64,000 nt of DNA, from positions 1-64,000 of the forward strand of contig JAAWKH010000002.1 of NCBI GenBank assembly GCA_022797295.1, given 5' to 3'. The notes beneath the pieces were generated by a model. The model saw only the letters and a program-made list of their open reading frames with translations. It did no database searches and had not been told where the DNA came from. The DNA is from Peptococcaceae bacterium. GTDB lineage: Bacteria > Bacillota > Dehalobacteriia > UBA4068 > UBA4997. Positions 24,672 through 34,450 of this stretch are shown here, in pieces. Made by a program: the position numbers and the translations under genes. How positions within the stretch are numbered: the first letter of the stretch is position 1; every line of letters begins with the position of its first letter.

Positions 24672-25139
24672 TTGACGAAAGCATTAAATGACGAGGGATA
24701 TTTGGCCGGCGTGCAGATTTACACCGACGGCGCTTGCTCTGGTAATCCGGGGCCGGGCGGCTGGGGGGCGGTGTTGATGTTTGGCCCACACAAGCGGGAG
24801 ATTTCCGGTTTTGAGGCCAACACCACCAACAATCGGATGGAGCTGTTGGCGGCTATTTGCGCCTTAGAGGCCTTGACAAAGCCTTGCATTGTGGATTTGT
24901 ACAGCGACAGCGCCTATTTGGTGAACGCTTGGAAGCAGGGCTGGCTGGCGGGTTGGCAGCGCAACGGCTGGCAGACATCTAAAAAGCAGCCGGTGGAAAA
25001 TCAGGATTTGTGGCAGCGACTGCTGGCTGTAAGCAAAAAGCACCGCGTTACCTGGCATAAAGTGAAAGGGCACGCGGATAATCAATGGAATAATCGTTGT
25101 GATGAATTGGCGGTGGCGGAGGTTAAAAGCCACAGCTAA
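24672..25139 (+). CDS. rnhA: Ribonuclease HI
   Basis: Degrades the RNA strand of RNA-DNA hybrids. The catalytic acidic residues are in [16 protein letters not shown] (Asp), NRMELLAA (Glu), YSDSAY (Asp) and the late NNRCDELA (Asp), with HKVKGHAD supplying the conserved His loop. I choose the TTG at 24672 (155 residues), which has GGAG 5 nt upstream and gives the usual family length. The frame is open further upstream to 24585 without support. Confidence 0.94.
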   Translation: MTKALNDEGYLAGVQIYTDGACSGNPGPGGWGAVLMFGPHKREISGFEANTTNNRMELLAAICALEALTKPCIVDLYSDSAYLVNAWKQGWLAGWQRNGWQTSKKQPVENQDLWQRLLAVSKKHRVTWHKVKGHADNQWNNRCDELAVAEVKSHS

Positions 25140-25159
25140 CCGTATCTATTATTATAGAA

Positions 25160-25189
25160 AAAATTGGCCAAAATATTAGGGCCTATTTT
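25160..25189 (+). terminator. Weak possible terminator after rnhA
   Basis: Imperfect hairpin AAAATTGGCC / GGCCTATTTT with one mismatch, ending in a short T-run. It lies between rnhA and the WG-repeat gene. Confidence 0.35.
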
Positions 25190-25218
25190 AGCAATCTAAA
25201 GAGGAGTTCAGGCGAAAA

Positions 25219-27162
25219 ATGAAAATTCGGAAAAAAACTATGGCGTTGCTGCTGTTTTCCACGGCGTTTATCTGCACGGTTGGGGTCAGCGCGCTGGTGC
25301 TTTGGCAAACTGATGTGTTAAATTTGCCAAGCGGTCAACCGGTGGAGCCGACGGTTACGGAAAATCCACAGCCGGTTAGCCTGCTTTATCCGGCCTTAAA
25401 TGAGGACGGTTTTTGGGGATATATTGACGATAAGGGGAAGATGGTGTTGCCGGCGGTTTACCAGGAGGCTTTGCCTTTCACCGGCAAGGCGGCCTGGGTG
25501 AAGCAAAACGGCCTTTGGGGCGCGATTGATTTTGAGGGTAATTTTGTGGTGCCGGCGGAGTATGAGAGCATTAGCACTCAAACCCACAACGGCAGCAGTT
25601 TTGTAGCGGCTTACAACGCGCTTTCCTCGCCGGTTTATCCAGAACCGAACACGGCCCTGTTTGACCCAAACGGCGCCAAGCTTTTTGGCGTTTCCGGCCG
25701 GCTGGGTGAATTGTGCGACGGTTTAATGGCCTTTTCCCGCCAGCGGGGCGAACAGGTGAGCTGGGGTTATATTAACCCACATGGTGAAATTGTGATTGAG
25801 CCGGTTTACGCTGAGGTGGGACAAGTTTCCGGTAATTTTGCCCTGGTGCGGGATTTTGAGGGTAAGGTTTTGCTGCTGAATATTCACGCCAAAAGTGCGG
25901 CGGAGGTGCCGGAGTTGGCCGGGAATACCTTGGAATCAGCGCAGGATTTGAATTTGATTGGCAGCCGGCTGATTTTGGTGCAGCAGGATGGCAAATATGG
26001 CTATGTTAGCGTAAGCGGCGGTGTGGTTATCACTTATGCGTTTGATTGGGCGCGGCCTTTTCAGGGGGGCGCGGCTTTGGTTGGCCAGGGCGAGCTGACG
26101 GAGCTGCTGGCTCCTGACGGCACAGTGTTGGTTCCGGCTAAAAACTATGCGGCGGCGGAATATCTAGGCGCGGGGCTTTATGCTTTCAAGGAGCAAGGAG
26201 GAGCGGCCTGGCAGATTTACAATGCTCAGGGAGAGCTGGCGGTGGAGGAGCCGGTTTTTGGCTTTGGCCAGTGGCAGAATGGTCTTTGCAGCTTTTGGAC
26301 TGCTGATTACACCGGCTTTTTCAATGCGGAGGGGCAGGTGCAGCCAGGCCTGCGGTTGGATTTGCAGCCGGGCGTTTTCCGTCTGGGGCATTTATATGGC
26401 GTGAAAGATGTAAATGGCCAAACCTGGTTTGATGAGCATGGTCACACCGTTTGGAGCGTGGGGCGGGATCGTGAGCTGTTGCCTGGCGTTAATTTGCTGA
26501 CGGTGCTGGAAAACCGGGATGTGAATTATCTGGTTTACTATCCGCAGGTGGAGCTTAGCAATCGGGCGACGGACGAAGATGTTGCTGTTTGGGGGCGTTT
26601 GAACCGAGCTTTGGAGGATAACGCTCTAGGTGAATATTATGATAGTTATATGCTGCGGGATGAGCTACAATTTAGGGTGAGCGGCGATTTTGCTATTGTG
26701 AGCAGCGGCGCGGTGTTTTCGGTGGTGCAAACTTTGCGTTTGGATGATTCCTGGCAGAGTTATCAAACTGCTAACAATGGGCAGGAAAAGCAGGTGCACA
26801 CTGTCTGCTTTGATAAGGACAGCGGCCAGCTTTACAATCTGAGCGATTTGTTTAAGCCGGGGGTGAATTGGCGGGTGGAGCTGTTGGAGCCGGCACGCGG
26901 CACTTATAGCGTTAGCCAGGCCGGTCAGGGTTTGCCGGAAAATCCTGAGGTTTTGGATTTTTTGGAGCGTCGTTTGCCGCGTACGATGGAATTTTCTCTC
27001 AGCTGGAGTACGTTAACTCTTTATATTCCCCTGAGCGATGGCAGTTGCCAGCCTTTGGAAATTTACTATCAGGATATTGAAGAGCTGATTGATATGGAGG
27101 GCGAGCTTTGGCAACGGATGCGCACGGTTGATTCTCTGAACAATCTGCCGGAGAGCCGATAG
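25219..27162 (+). CDS. WG-repeat protein with N-terminal membrane anchor
   Basis: A 647-residue probably secreted or membrane-anchored protein: basic N-terminus and one hydrophobic segment (MALLLFSTAFICTVGVSAL), then WG repeats recognisable from residue about 62 (GFWGYIDDKGKMVLPAVY; GLWGAIDFEGNFVVPAEY; VSWGYINPHGEIVIEPVY; KYGYVSVSGGVVITYAFD). The C-terminal 200 residues (from about VYYPQVELSN) resemble the DUF3298/RsiV-like fold, with the TLTLYIPLSDG pattern. WG repeats form beta-propeller-like modules of unclear ligand. RBS: AGAGGAG. hemW follows 10 bp downstream, probably in one operon. Confidence 0.82.
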   Translation: MKIRKKTMALLLFSTAFICTVGVSALVLWQTDVLNLPSGQPVEPTVTENPQPVSLLYPALNEDGFWGYIDDKGKMVLPAVYQEALPFTGKAAWVKQNGLWGAIDFEGNFVVPAEYESISTQTHNGSSFVAAYNALSSPVYPEPNTALFDPNGAKLFGVSGRLGELCDGLMAFSRQRGEQVSWGYINPHGEIVIEPVYAEVGQVSGNFALVRDFEGKVLLLNIHAKSAAEVPELAGNTLESAQDLNLIGSRLILVQQDGKYGYVSVSGGVVITYAFDWARPFQGGAALVGQGELTELLAPDGTVLVPAKNYAAAEYLGAGLYAFKEQGGAAWQIYNAQGELAVEEPVFGFGQWQNGLCSFWTADYTGFFNAEGQVQPGLRLDLQPGVFRLGHLYGVKDVNGQTWFDEHGHTVWSVGRDRELLPGVNLLTVLENRDVNYLVYYPQVELSNRATDEDVAVWGRLNRALEDNALGEYYDSYMLRDELQFRVSGDFAIVSSGAVFSVVQTLRLDDSWQSYQTANNGQEKQVHTVCFDKDSGQLYNLSDLFKPGVNWRVELLEPARGTYSVSQAGQGLPENPEVLDFLERRLPRTMEFSLSWSTLTLYIPLSDGSCQPLEIYYQDIEELIDMEGELWQRMRTVDSLNNLPESR

Positions 27163-27172
27163 GAGGCGCGCA

Positions 27173-28390
27173 ATGGCTTTTAAATCTCTTTACGTGCATT
27201 GGCCCTTTTGTTTGCAGCGTTGTAATTATTGCGATTTTCTTTCGCACAATATTTTTGAGGTGCAGGAGCAGGCCGCAGCTTATCCACAGGCTTTGCGGCA
27301 GGAGCTTAGGATGTATCGCGCTTACGCGGACGAGCTGGTTTCTATTTACTTTGGCGGCGGCACGCCTACAGTTATGCCTGCGGAGGAGTTATGCTCTTTG
27401 TTGGATTTTATCCGCCAAACCTATGCTGTGCGTGCAGACGCGGAAATTACGGTGGAGTGCAACCCGGCCACGGCGGATGAGGCTTATTTACGCCAGTTGC
27501 GGCAGGCCGGCTTTAACCGCCTTTCCCTGGGCGCGCAGAGCTTTCAGCCAGCAGAGCTGCAACGGTTGGGCCGGGCCCATAGCGCGGCGGATATTGTGCT
27601 GGCGGTGGCGGAGGCGCGGGCGGCTGGTTTTGATAACCTGAGCCTTGATTTGATGTATGCCTTGCCGGGGCAGACTATGGCGGATTTGGAATTTAATCTG
27701 CGCACGGCTATGCGCTTGCAGCCGGAGCATATCTCGCTTTACTCATTGCAGTTGGATAACGATAGCCCTTGGGGACGGCAATATGCCAAAGGGTTGCTTT
27801 TGGTTGCTGATGAGGATTTGGAAGCGGATATGCTGCTTTATGCTTGGCAGTTTTTACAAGAGCACGGTTTTGTGCAATATGAGATAGCTAACTTTGCCCA
27901 AAAAGATCAGCGGGATTTTCGCAGCCGTCACAATCGTATGTACTGGCAACGGGAGGATTACCTGGGGGTTGGCCTGGGCGCTTCCTCATGTCTGTTTTTG
28001 CGGCGTTGGCAGAATGTGGGCGGGCTTTCCGCTTACATCAACAGCCTGCTTAATCTGCATCGGCCGCCGGTGGAGGAGGAAGAGCTGACCATGGCCCAGT
28101 GTATGAGTGAGGTTATGTTTATGGGCCTGCGTCAAACGGCTGGCGTGGATATTTACCCGGTGATTGAGCGTTTTCGGGTTGACCCCTTGCGCTTTTATGC
28201 CAATGAGCTGCCGCCGCTTTACGCCGCCGGCCTGTTGGAATATCTGGAGGACGCGCACAGCCTGCGTTTGACGCAAAAGGGATTGGTTTTGGCTAATCAG
28301 GTGTTTATGGCTTTTATTAAGGATGAGATGGAGGATATTCAGCTTTGCCAGCAGCCAAAGGCTGGTGGGGCTGCGGATATAGAGATATAA
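27173..28390 (+). CDS. hemW: Radical SAM heme chaperone HemW / HemN-like protein
   Basis: A 405-residue radical-SAM protein. The cluster ligands are C13, C17 and C20 in HWPFCLQRCNYCDF, followed by YFGGGTPTVMP and the HemN-type C-terminal domain (MFMGLRQTAGVD). Bacillota proteins of this length encoded just upstream of hrcA are usually HemW, a heme-trafficking chaperone rather than a true coproporphyrinogen oxidase. AGGAGG precedes the ATG. The promoter of the heat-shock operon follows. Confidence 0.92.
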   Translation: MAFKSLYVHWPFCLQRCNYCDFLSHNIFEVQEQAAAYPQALRQELRMYRAYADELVSIYFGGGTPTVMPAEELCSLLDFIRQTYAVRADAEITVECNPATADEAYLRQLRQAGFNRLSLGAQSFQPAELQRLGRAHSAADIVLAVAEARAAGFDNLSLDLMYALPGQTMADLEFNLRTAMRLQPEHISLYSLQLDNDSPWGRQYAKGLLLVADEDLEADMLLYAWQFLQEHGFVQYEIANFAQKDQRDFRSRHNRMYWQREDYLGVGLGASSCLFLRRWQNVGGLSAYINSLLNLHRPPVEEEELTMAQCMSEVMFMGLRQTAGVDIYPVIERFRVDPLRFYANELPPLYAAGLLEYLEDAHSLRLTQKGLVLANQVFMAFIKDEMEDIQLCQQPKAGGAADIEI

Positions 28391-28426
28391 TATATATAGA
28401 AAATAAAAAAAACTTGCCTTTGGATA

Positions 28427-28455
28427 TTGACAAATTCAGGGTATGGTGCTATTCT
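28427..28455 (+). promoter_or_regulatory. Promoter of the hrcA heat-shock operon
   Basis: TTGACA (28427-28432), 17-bp spacer, TATTCT (28450-28455). The CIRCE operator begins 4 bp downstream, over the expected start of transcription. Confidence 0.88.
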
Positions 28456-28459
28456 ATTA

Positions 28460-28486
28460 TTAGCACTCGATAGGTTAGAGTGCTAA
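28460..28486 (+). promoter_or_regulatory. CIRCE operator (HrcA-binding site)
   Basis: A perfect TTAGCACTC-N9-GAGTGCTAA inverted repeat. HrcA, encoded immediately downstream, binds CIRCE and represses the operon until heat shock titrates GroE. Confidence 0.97.
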
Positions 28487-28525
28487 CAAAAAAACGCGAA
28501 ACCAAAATGCAAAGGAGGAAGCCTG

Positions 28526-29596
28526 ATGGATGAACGAAAAAAGCAGATTTTGCATGCTTTAATTCGGGATTACGTTGATGTGGGCGAGCCGGTGGGCTCC
28601 CGGACGATTGCCAAAAAATATGGTTTGGGCGTTTCTCCGGCGACTATTCGCAATGAAATGTCAGACCTGGAGGAAATGGGCTTTATTATCCAGCCCCACG
28701 CCTCGGCTGGGCGAGTGCCCTCAGACAAGGGCTATCGCTACTATGTTGATAATTTGATGGAGCCGGAGGAAAAGTTGCTTTCAGATGAGGAGCAGCAGCG
28801 GTTGGCAGATTTTTTTGACGGTTGTGCGGCGGAGCTGGAGCAACTGTTTCAGCAAAGCTGCAAGTTGCTTTCTAATATGACAAATTACACTGCTATGCTG
28901 GTTAAGCCAAAGCTTTCGGAGAGCGTTTTGGAACGTTTTAAGCTGGTGCGTTTGAATGAAAATCAGCTTTTGGCGATTATGATAACCGACGATGGCAAAA
29001 TTCACAATAAGATAATGAAGCTGCCGGTTACACTTTCCGATCTCAATTTGGCGGAGGTGGAGGCGGTGTTGCAGGAGCGTTTGCTGGGGCTTTCTCTGGC
29101 CCAAGTGGCAGATTCGCTGACGATGGAAATTGCCCGTCACTTGTTGCAGCAGCAATCCCGTTTGCAGCAGGCTTTGGCTTTGTTGCAGGAGCTGTTGCTT
29201 GATTACAGCCGGACTGACCAGGACAGCAGCTTGCTTATTCAAGGCACGCTGAACCTGTTGAAGCAGCCGGAGTTTCATGATGTGGACACCGTGCGAGAGC
29301 TGTTTACCGTGTTGGAAACTGACGAGGTGGTGAAGGAACTGCTTTTGGTGGCCTCCAAGCAGCGACATGGCACAGTGGTTTATATCGGCGACGAGTTGAA
29401 TTCACAGGGAATGTCCGCTTGCAGTATGGTGACCACGCCTTTTTACGTGAATGGGGAAAAGGTGGGCAGCATTGGCGTGCTGGGGCCAACCCGCATGCCT
29501 TATCCTAAGGTGATTGCTTTGGTGGAACAGATTGGCCAGCAGGTTAGCCGGAAAAGCGGCGGCCGGGCCATTGACAATTATAATAAGGAAGATTAA
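28526..29596 (+). CDS. hrcA: Heat-inducible transcription repressor HrcA
   Basis: A 356-residue repressor, first gene of hrcA-grpE-dnaK-dnaJ-prmA. The N-terminal winged helix (ERKKQILHALIRDYVDVGEP; GLGVSPATIRNEMSDLEEMG) and the C-terminal dimerisation/IDD region (TTPFYVNGEKVGSIGVLGPT) are conserved. AAAGGAGG precedes the ATG. The CIRCE site 40 bp upstream indicates autoregulation. Confidence 0.97.
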   Translation: MDERKKQILHALIRDYVDVGEPVGSRTIAKKYGLGVSPATIRNEMSDLEEMGFIIQPHASAGRVPSDKGYRYYVDNLMEPEEKLLSDEEQQRLADFFDGCAAELEQLFQQSCKLLSNMTNYTAMLVKPKLSESVLERFKLVRLNENQLLAIMITDDGKIHNKIMKLPVTLSDLNLAEVEAVLQERLLGLSLAQVADSLTMEIARHLLQQQSRLQQALALLQELLLDYSRTDQDSSLLIQGTLNLLKQPEFHDVDTVRELFTVLETDEVVKELLLVASKQRHGTVVYIGDELNSQGMSACSMVTTPFYVNGEKVGSIGVLGPTRMPYPKVIALVEQIGQQVSRKSGGRAIDNYNKED

Positions 29597-29649
29597 GGTA
29601 ATAGCAATAAATTGGCTTTAAAAATGGCAGAATACAGAGGTGAGATTTA

Positions 29650-30291
29650 ATGGATAAGGAAAAACAAAATATGGAGGTAAACGGTGAGCAGCCGGAAGAG
29701 CAGGATGTGGCTGTGAACACTGAACCTGAGCCGGCTACTGCTGAGGCAACCGCGACAGAAGCCGCGCCGGAGGCTGAAGAACCGCCGCCGGAGGAGGCTC
29801 TGGCTAAGTTGGCGGCCGCTTATGCAGATTTGGAGCGGCAAAATCGGCAGCTGGCGGAGGCTAAGCAGGCGTTGGAAAACCAGCTGACCCGTTTGCAGGC
29901 TGATTTTGATAACTTCCGCCGGCGCACCAGGCAGGAAAAAGAGGATTGGCAACGCAACAACACGGCGGCCTTTTGCACGGAGCTTTTGCCGATTACCGAC
30001 AACTTTGGCCGGGCTTTGCAGGCAATGAAAGCCAGCGAGGCGGACGCCGGCCACAGCGCCGGGGTGGAGATGATTGCCCGGCAGTTGGCTGAGCTGATGG
30101 CGGCCAAGGGCGTGGAGCGGATTCCGGCTCTGGGTGAGGATTTTGACCCCAACTGGCACGAGGCCATTGGCCAAACGCCGGTGGAGGATGAAGCACAGGT
30201 TGGCAAAGTGACTGCGGAATTGCAAGCGGGCTATCGTATTGGCGATAAGCTTTTGCGGGTGGCCATGGTGCAAGTTGGCAGCAAAAATTAA
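29650..30291 (+). CDS. grpE: DnaK nucleotide exchange factor GrpE
   Basis: A 213-residue GrpE: a disordered Glu/Ala/Pro-rich N-terminus (about 1-50), a long coiled-coil helix (LADLERQNRQLAEAKQALEN) and the family core LQADFDNFRRRTRQEKE, ending in the beta-domain near HEAIGQTPVED. It releases ADP from DnaK. It lies between hrcA and dnaK. Confidence 0.96.
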   Translation: MDKEKQNMEVNGEQPEEQDVAVNTEPEPATAEATATEAAPEAEEPPPEEALAKLAAAYADLERQNRQLAEAKQALENQLTRLQADFDNFRRRTRQEKEDWQRNNTAAFCTELLPITDNFGRALQAMKASEADAGHSAGVEMIARQLAELMAAKGVERIPALGEDFDPNWHEAIGQTPVEDEAQVGKVTAELQAGYRIGDKLLRVAMVQVGSKN

Positions 30292-30308
30292 GTTATATAA
30301 ATTTAATA

Positions 30309-30329
30309 AAAAATATAAATTATATTTTT
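30309..30329 (+). other. AT-rich palindrome before the dnaK ribosome-binding site
   Basis: AAAAATATAA-A-TTATATTTTT is a perfect palindrome around one base, ending directly before the dnaK AGGAGG. In RNA it could form a weak hairpin acting as an mRNA processing or stability element between grpE and dnaK. It lacks the GC core of a strong terminator. Confidence 0.4.
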
Positions 30330-30345
30330 AGGAGGTAACTTTATT

Positions 30346-32190
30346 ATGGGTAAGATTATCGGTATCGATTTAGGTACAACTAATAGCTGTGTGGCGGTTA
30401 TGGAGGGCGGCGAGGCCGTTGTTATCCCAAATCCTGAAGGAGCCAGAACTACTCCATCGGTGGTGGGCTTTAACAATGGCGAGCGTTTGGTGGGCCAGGT
30501 GGCCAAGCGTCAGGCTATCACCAAGCCGGACCACACCGTGATGTCTATCAAACGGCATATGGGCAAAAAATATGAGGTTAAAATTGATGATAAAGCATAT
30601 ACCCCGCAGGAAATTTCCGCCTTTGTGTTGCGTAAACTGAAAGAGGACGCGGAAGCTTATCTGGGCGAGCCGGTTACTCAGGCGGTTATCACCGTGCCGG
30701 CGTATTTCTCCGACGCGCAACGTCAGGCAACCAAGGACGCTGGCAAAATTGCCGGCCTGGAGGTTATGCGTATTATCAACGAGCCCACCGCGGCTGCTTT
30801 GGCTTACGGCTTGGATAAGGCCGACGAGCAGAAAGTGTTGGTTTTTGACCTGGGCGGCGGCACCTTTGACGTTTCCCTGTTGGAAATTGGCGACGGTATT
30901 TTCCAGGTGTTGGCTACTTCCGGCAACAACTTCCTGGGCGGCGATGACTTTGATAAGAAGATTATGGATTATCTGCTGGCTGAGTTTAAAAAGGCGGAGG
31001 GCATTGACCTTTCCGGCGACAAACAGGCTATGCAGCGGTTGCGTGAAGCGGCTGAAAAAGCCAAGATTGAGCTTTCCGGCGTGCTGAGCAGCAATATCAA
31101 TCTGCCTTTCATTACAGCAGACCAGAACGGCCCCAAACATTTGGATATTAGCCTGACTCGCGCTAAGTTTGATGAGCTGACCGCTGATCTGGTGGAGAAA
31201 ACTATGGGTCCAACCCGTCAGGCTTTGAGCGACGCCGGCATTGCGGCTTCCGATGTTGACCGCGTGTTGTTGGTTGGCGGCTCCACTCGTATTCCCGCCG
31301 TGCAGGATGAAATCCGCAAGCTGATTGGCAAGGAACCGCACAAGGGCATTAACCCGGATGAATGCGTGGCTTTGGGCGCGGCTATTCAGGGCGGCATTTT
31401 GAACAAAGAGGTTAAGGACATTGTGCTGGCTGACGTTACTCCGCTTTCTTTGGGTATTGAAACCCTGAACGGCGTGTTCAGCAAGATTATTGACCGCAAC
31501 ACCACCATTCCGGTAAGCAAATCGCAGATTTACTCCACCGCGGCGGATAACCAGCCTTCCGTTGAGGTGCATGTGTTGCAGGGCGAGCGCGAAATGGCCG
31601 CTGATAATAAATCTCTGGGCCGCTTCACCTTATCCGGCATTGCTCCGGCTCCGCGTGGTATTCCGCAGATTGAGGTTAGCTTTGATATTGACACCAACGG
31701 CATTGTGCACGTTAGCGCCAAGGATTTGGGCACCGGCAAGCAGCAGGATATTACCATCTCTGGCAGCAACGGCTTTAGCGACGCTGAAATTGACCGTATG
31801 GTTAAGGAAGCTGAGCAGTACAAGGAAGAGGACGAAAAACGCCGGCAGGCTGTGGAAGTGCGCAATCAGGCGGATTCTATGATTTACCAGACGGATAAAG
31901 CCTTGAAAGAACTGGGCGATAAAGTGACCGATGAGGAAAAAGAAGCCATTGAAAAGGCCAAAGCGGAATTGAACGAGGCTTTGCAGGGCGACGACACTGA
32001 GAACATTAAAAACAAGCTGGAGGCGCTCACTCAGGCTTTCTACAAGGTAAGCGAGAAGCTCTATCAGCAAGCGGCGGCAGAGGCCCAGGCGCAGCAGGCG
32101 GCTGGCGGCGCTGAAGCCGAGGCGGCGGCCAAAGAAGATGAAACCGTGGTTGACGCTGATTACAAGGTTGTTGACGACGATAATAAATAA
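30346..32190 (+). CDS. dnaK: Chaperone protein DnaK (Hsp70)
   Basis: A 614-residue ATP-dependent chaperone. The nucleotide-binding domain shows [29 protein letters not shown] and [11 protein letters not shown]; the substrate-binding domain begins near residue 380; the Ala/Glu-rich C-terminus ends [20 protein letters not shown] precedes the ATG. It works with GrpE and DnaJ from the same operon. Confidence 0.99.
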   Translation: MGKIIGIDLGTTNSCVAVMEGGEAVVIPNPEGARTTPSVVGFNNGERLVGQVAKRQAITKPDHTVMSIKRHMGKKYEVKIDDKAYTPQEISAFVLRKLKEDAEAYLGEPVTQAVITVPAYFSDAQRQATKDAGKIAGLEVMRIINEPTAAALAYGLDKADEQKVLVFDLGGGTFDVSLLEIGDGIFQVLATSGNNFLGGDDFDKKIMDYLLAEFKKAEGIDLSGDKQAMQRLREAAEKAKIELSGVLSSNINLPFITADQNGPKHLDISLTRAKFDELTADLVEKTMGPTRQALSDAGIAASDVDRVLLVGGSTRIPAVQDEIRKLIGKEPHKGINPDECVALGAAIQGGILNKEVKDIVLADVTPLSLGIETLNGVFSKIIDRNTTIPVSKSQIYSTAADNQPSVEVHVLQGEREMAADNKSLGRFTLSGIAPAPRGIPQIEVSFDIDTNGIVHVSAKDLGTGKQQDITISGSNGFSDAEIDRMVKEAEQYKEEDEKRRQAVEVRNQADSMIYQTDKALKELGDKVTDEEKEAIEKAKAELNEALQGDDTENIKNKLEALTQAFYKVSEKLYQQAAAEAQAQQAAGGAEAEAAAKEDETVVDADYKVVDDDNK

Positions 32191-32213
32191 AAGCATAAGC
32201 TGGATTGAGGGAT

Positions 32214-33380
32214 ATGAGCAATAAAGATTATTACGCAGCCTTAGGCGTTTCCAAAACGGCGACTGAGGCGGAAATCAAAAAGGCCTATAAGCAGCAGGTT
32301 AAAAAATATCATCCAGATTTAAACCCAGACAGCAAAACGGCCGAGGCCAAGATGAAAGAAATCAACGAGGCCTACGACGTGCTTTCCGACGCTGACAAGC
32401 GCGCTCGTTACGACCAATTTGGCGCGGACGGGATGAATGGCGCTTACGCCGGTGGAGCTGGCGGCTTCGGCGGGTTTGGCGGCGCGGATTTTGGCGATAT
32501 TTTTGATATGTTCTTTAATGGCGCCGGCGGTGGGCGGAGCGCCCGGCGGCAGAATATGGCCCGGCAGGGCGATGATGTGCGCCTGGATGTTAAGGTGACC
32601 TTTGAGGAAGCGGCCAAAGGCGCAACGCGCGAGGTTCCGCTGACGCGCTCTGAGAATTGCCCGGATTGTGGCGGCAGCGGTGCTAAGGCGGGCACTGGGC
32701 GCATAACCTGCTCTCATTGCGGAGGCAGCGGCCAGGTGAGCAGCACGCAGACAACGCCGTTTGGGCAGTTCCAGACGGTGAAAGCCTGCCCGCGCTGCGG
32801 CGGCAGGGGCAGCGTGGTGGAAACGCCATGCCCAACCTGCTCTGGCAATGGGCGGGTGCGCAAGCAGCGCAAAATCAAAATCAATATTCCGGCGGGCGTG
32901 GATAATGATTCACGCTTGCGGATGTCCGGCGAGGGCGAGGGCGGCTTTAACGGCGGCCCCTCTGGCGACCTTTACATTTTTATCACAGTGGAGCCGCATA
33001 AATACTTCCGCCGCAACGGCGATGATATTCTCTGCGACCTGCCGATTACGATGGTGCAGGCGGCCCTAGGTGATGAGGTGGAGGTGGAAACTTTAGATGG
33101 CAAGGTGAAGCTGACCATTCCTGAGGGCACCCAAAGCGGCACTTCTTTCCGTTTGCGCGGCCGGGGTTTCCCCAAGCTGCGCGGCTACGGCAAGGGCGAC
33201 CAAAACGTGAAAGTGAGCGTGATTACGCCAAGCGGCCTGACTGCGGAGCAAAAGGATTTGCTGCGGCAGTTTGCGCAGGCGGGAAGTGGCAAAAAGCCGG
33301 ATAATAAAGGCAAAGGTAAGGAAAATAAACCCAAAGGGTTTTTCAACAAAATAAAAGACAGCATCTCCGACAATAAGTGA
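32214..33380 (+). CDS. dnaJ: Chaperone protein DnaJ (Hsp40)
   Basis: A 388-residue type I J-protein: J domain with the HPD motif in KKYHPDLNPDS, a Gly/Phe-rich region, four zinc-finger repeats (CPDCGGSG, CSHCGGSG, CPRCGGRG, CPTCSGNG) and a C-terminal substrate domain. I take the ATG at 32214 (MSNKDYYAALGVSK). A TTG three codons upstream is possible because the GAGGG lies very close to the ATG. Confidence 0.96.
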   Translation: MSNKDYYAALGVSKTATEAEIKKAYKQQVKKYHPDLNPDSKTAEAKMKEINEAYDVLSDADKRARYDQFGADGMNGAYAGGAGGFGGFGGADFGDIFDMFFNGAGGGRSARRQNMARQGDDVRLDVKVTFEEAAKGATREVPLTRSENCPDCGGSGAKAGTGRITCSHCGGSGQVSSTQTTPFGQFQTVKACPRCGGRGSVVETPCPTCSGNGRVRKQRKIKINIPAGVDNDSRLRMSGEGEGGFNGGPSGDLYIFITVEPHKYFRRNGDDILCDLPITMVQAALGDEVEVETLDGKVKLTIPEGTQSGTSFRLRGRGFPKLRGYGKGDQNVKVSVITPSGLTAEQKDLLRQFAQAGSGKKPDNKGKGKENKPKGFFNKIKDSISDNK

Positions 33381-33406
33381 GAATGGCTGAGATAAGGTTG
33401 GTTAAA

Positions 33407-34402
33407 ATGATTTGGCAGGAAGTTAAGCTATACCTTTTGGGCGCAAGTTCGGTGGGGGCAGAAATGCTCGCCGCCGAACTTTTGCGTTTGGGCGTGGCCG
33501 GATGGCAGCAGCAATCTGCCAGCGAGCTGCGCAATTATTTACAGGATGAAAGTTCGCCTTTTGATTATGCTGCGGCTGAGCTGCAAAGCGCGGCGGAAGC
33601 GGCTGACGATACCGTGGCGTTTACTTTGTATCTGGCGGACGACGAGCAAGGAGCGCAGATTTTGGCGGCTTTGCAGCGGCTGGCTGCGGCGCCGGAAACT
33701 TTGGGATTGCAAAGCCTGAGGATGCAGGTGAACCGTCGCAGTTCCGAGGAATGGGAGGATAACTGGAAGCAATATTACAAACCTTTCAAGGTGGGTAGCC
33801 GTTTGGTGGTTTGCCCCAGCTGGGAGGAATATGCGCCGCAGGCTGGGGAGCTTTTGCTGCGGATTGAGCCGGGCGGTAGCTTTGGCACCGGCCAGCACCA
33901 AACCACGCGTTTGTGCTTGGAGCTGCTGGAAAGCTGTCTGGCGGAGCAACCAGCGGGCGCAAAGCTGTTGGATTTGGGCTGTGGCACTGGCATTTTATCC
34001 ATTGGCGGTTTGCTGCTGGGGGCAAAATCAGCCGTGGCGGTGGATATTGAGGAGCACTCTGCTAAGGCGGCGGCAGAGAACGCGGCCTTAAATGAACTGC
34101 CGCCGGAGCGATACCTTACGCTTTGGGGGAATATTTTGACGGATGAGGCCCTTTTGGCGCAGGTGCGGGCTTGCGCCCCTGCTTCTGGTTATGATATAAT
34201 TGTAGTAAATATTGTGGCTGATGTGATTATGGCGATGAGCCCGCTTTTTGCGCAGCTTTTGGCCGGGCAGGGGCAGGTTATCTGTTCTGGCATTATAGAG
34301 AACCGCCGGGCTGAGGTTTTGCAAACCTTGCAGGCTTTGGGGCTGCGCTTGCAGGCGGAGCGGCAAGACGGCGGTTGGTGCTCAATGCTGTTTGCGCTTT
34401 AA
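33407..34402 (+). CDS. prmA: Ribosomal protein L11 methyltransferase
   Basis: A SAM-dependent methyltransferase that modifies L11, the usual last gene of this heat-shock operon. The SAM motif is LLDLGCGTGILSIGG and the catalytic-site segment is VVNIVADVIM. The ATG at 33407 (MIWQEVKLYLLG) gives 331 residues and matches the family N-terminus. A GTG at 33377 overlapping the dnaJ stop is the alternative. Confidence 0.93.
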   Translation: MIWQEVKLYLLGASSVGAEMLAAELLRLGVAGWQQQSASELRNYLQDESSPFDYAAAELQSAAEAADDTVAFTLYLADDEQGAQILAALQRLAAAPETLGLQSLRMQVNRRSSEEWEDNWKQYYKPFKVGSRLVVCPSWEEYAPQAGELLLRIEPGGSFGTGQHQTTRLCLELLESCLAEQPAGAKLLDLGCGTGILSIGGLLLGAKSAVAVDIEEHSAKAAAENAALNELPPERYLTLWGNILTDEALLAQVRACAPASGYDIIVVNIVADVIMAMSPLFAQLLAGQGQVICSGIIENRRAEVLQTLQALGLRLQAERQDGGWCSMLFAL

Positions 34403-34450
34403 GTTGGCCTGAAAAATCGGCCGCGAAAGTGAGAGGGGAGGCTGAATATT

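Noticed and set aside
30370-31572. 400-codon frame opposite dnaK
   Set aside because: Long antisense frames opposite dnaK are a known artefact of its codon use; no ribosome-binding site or family match.
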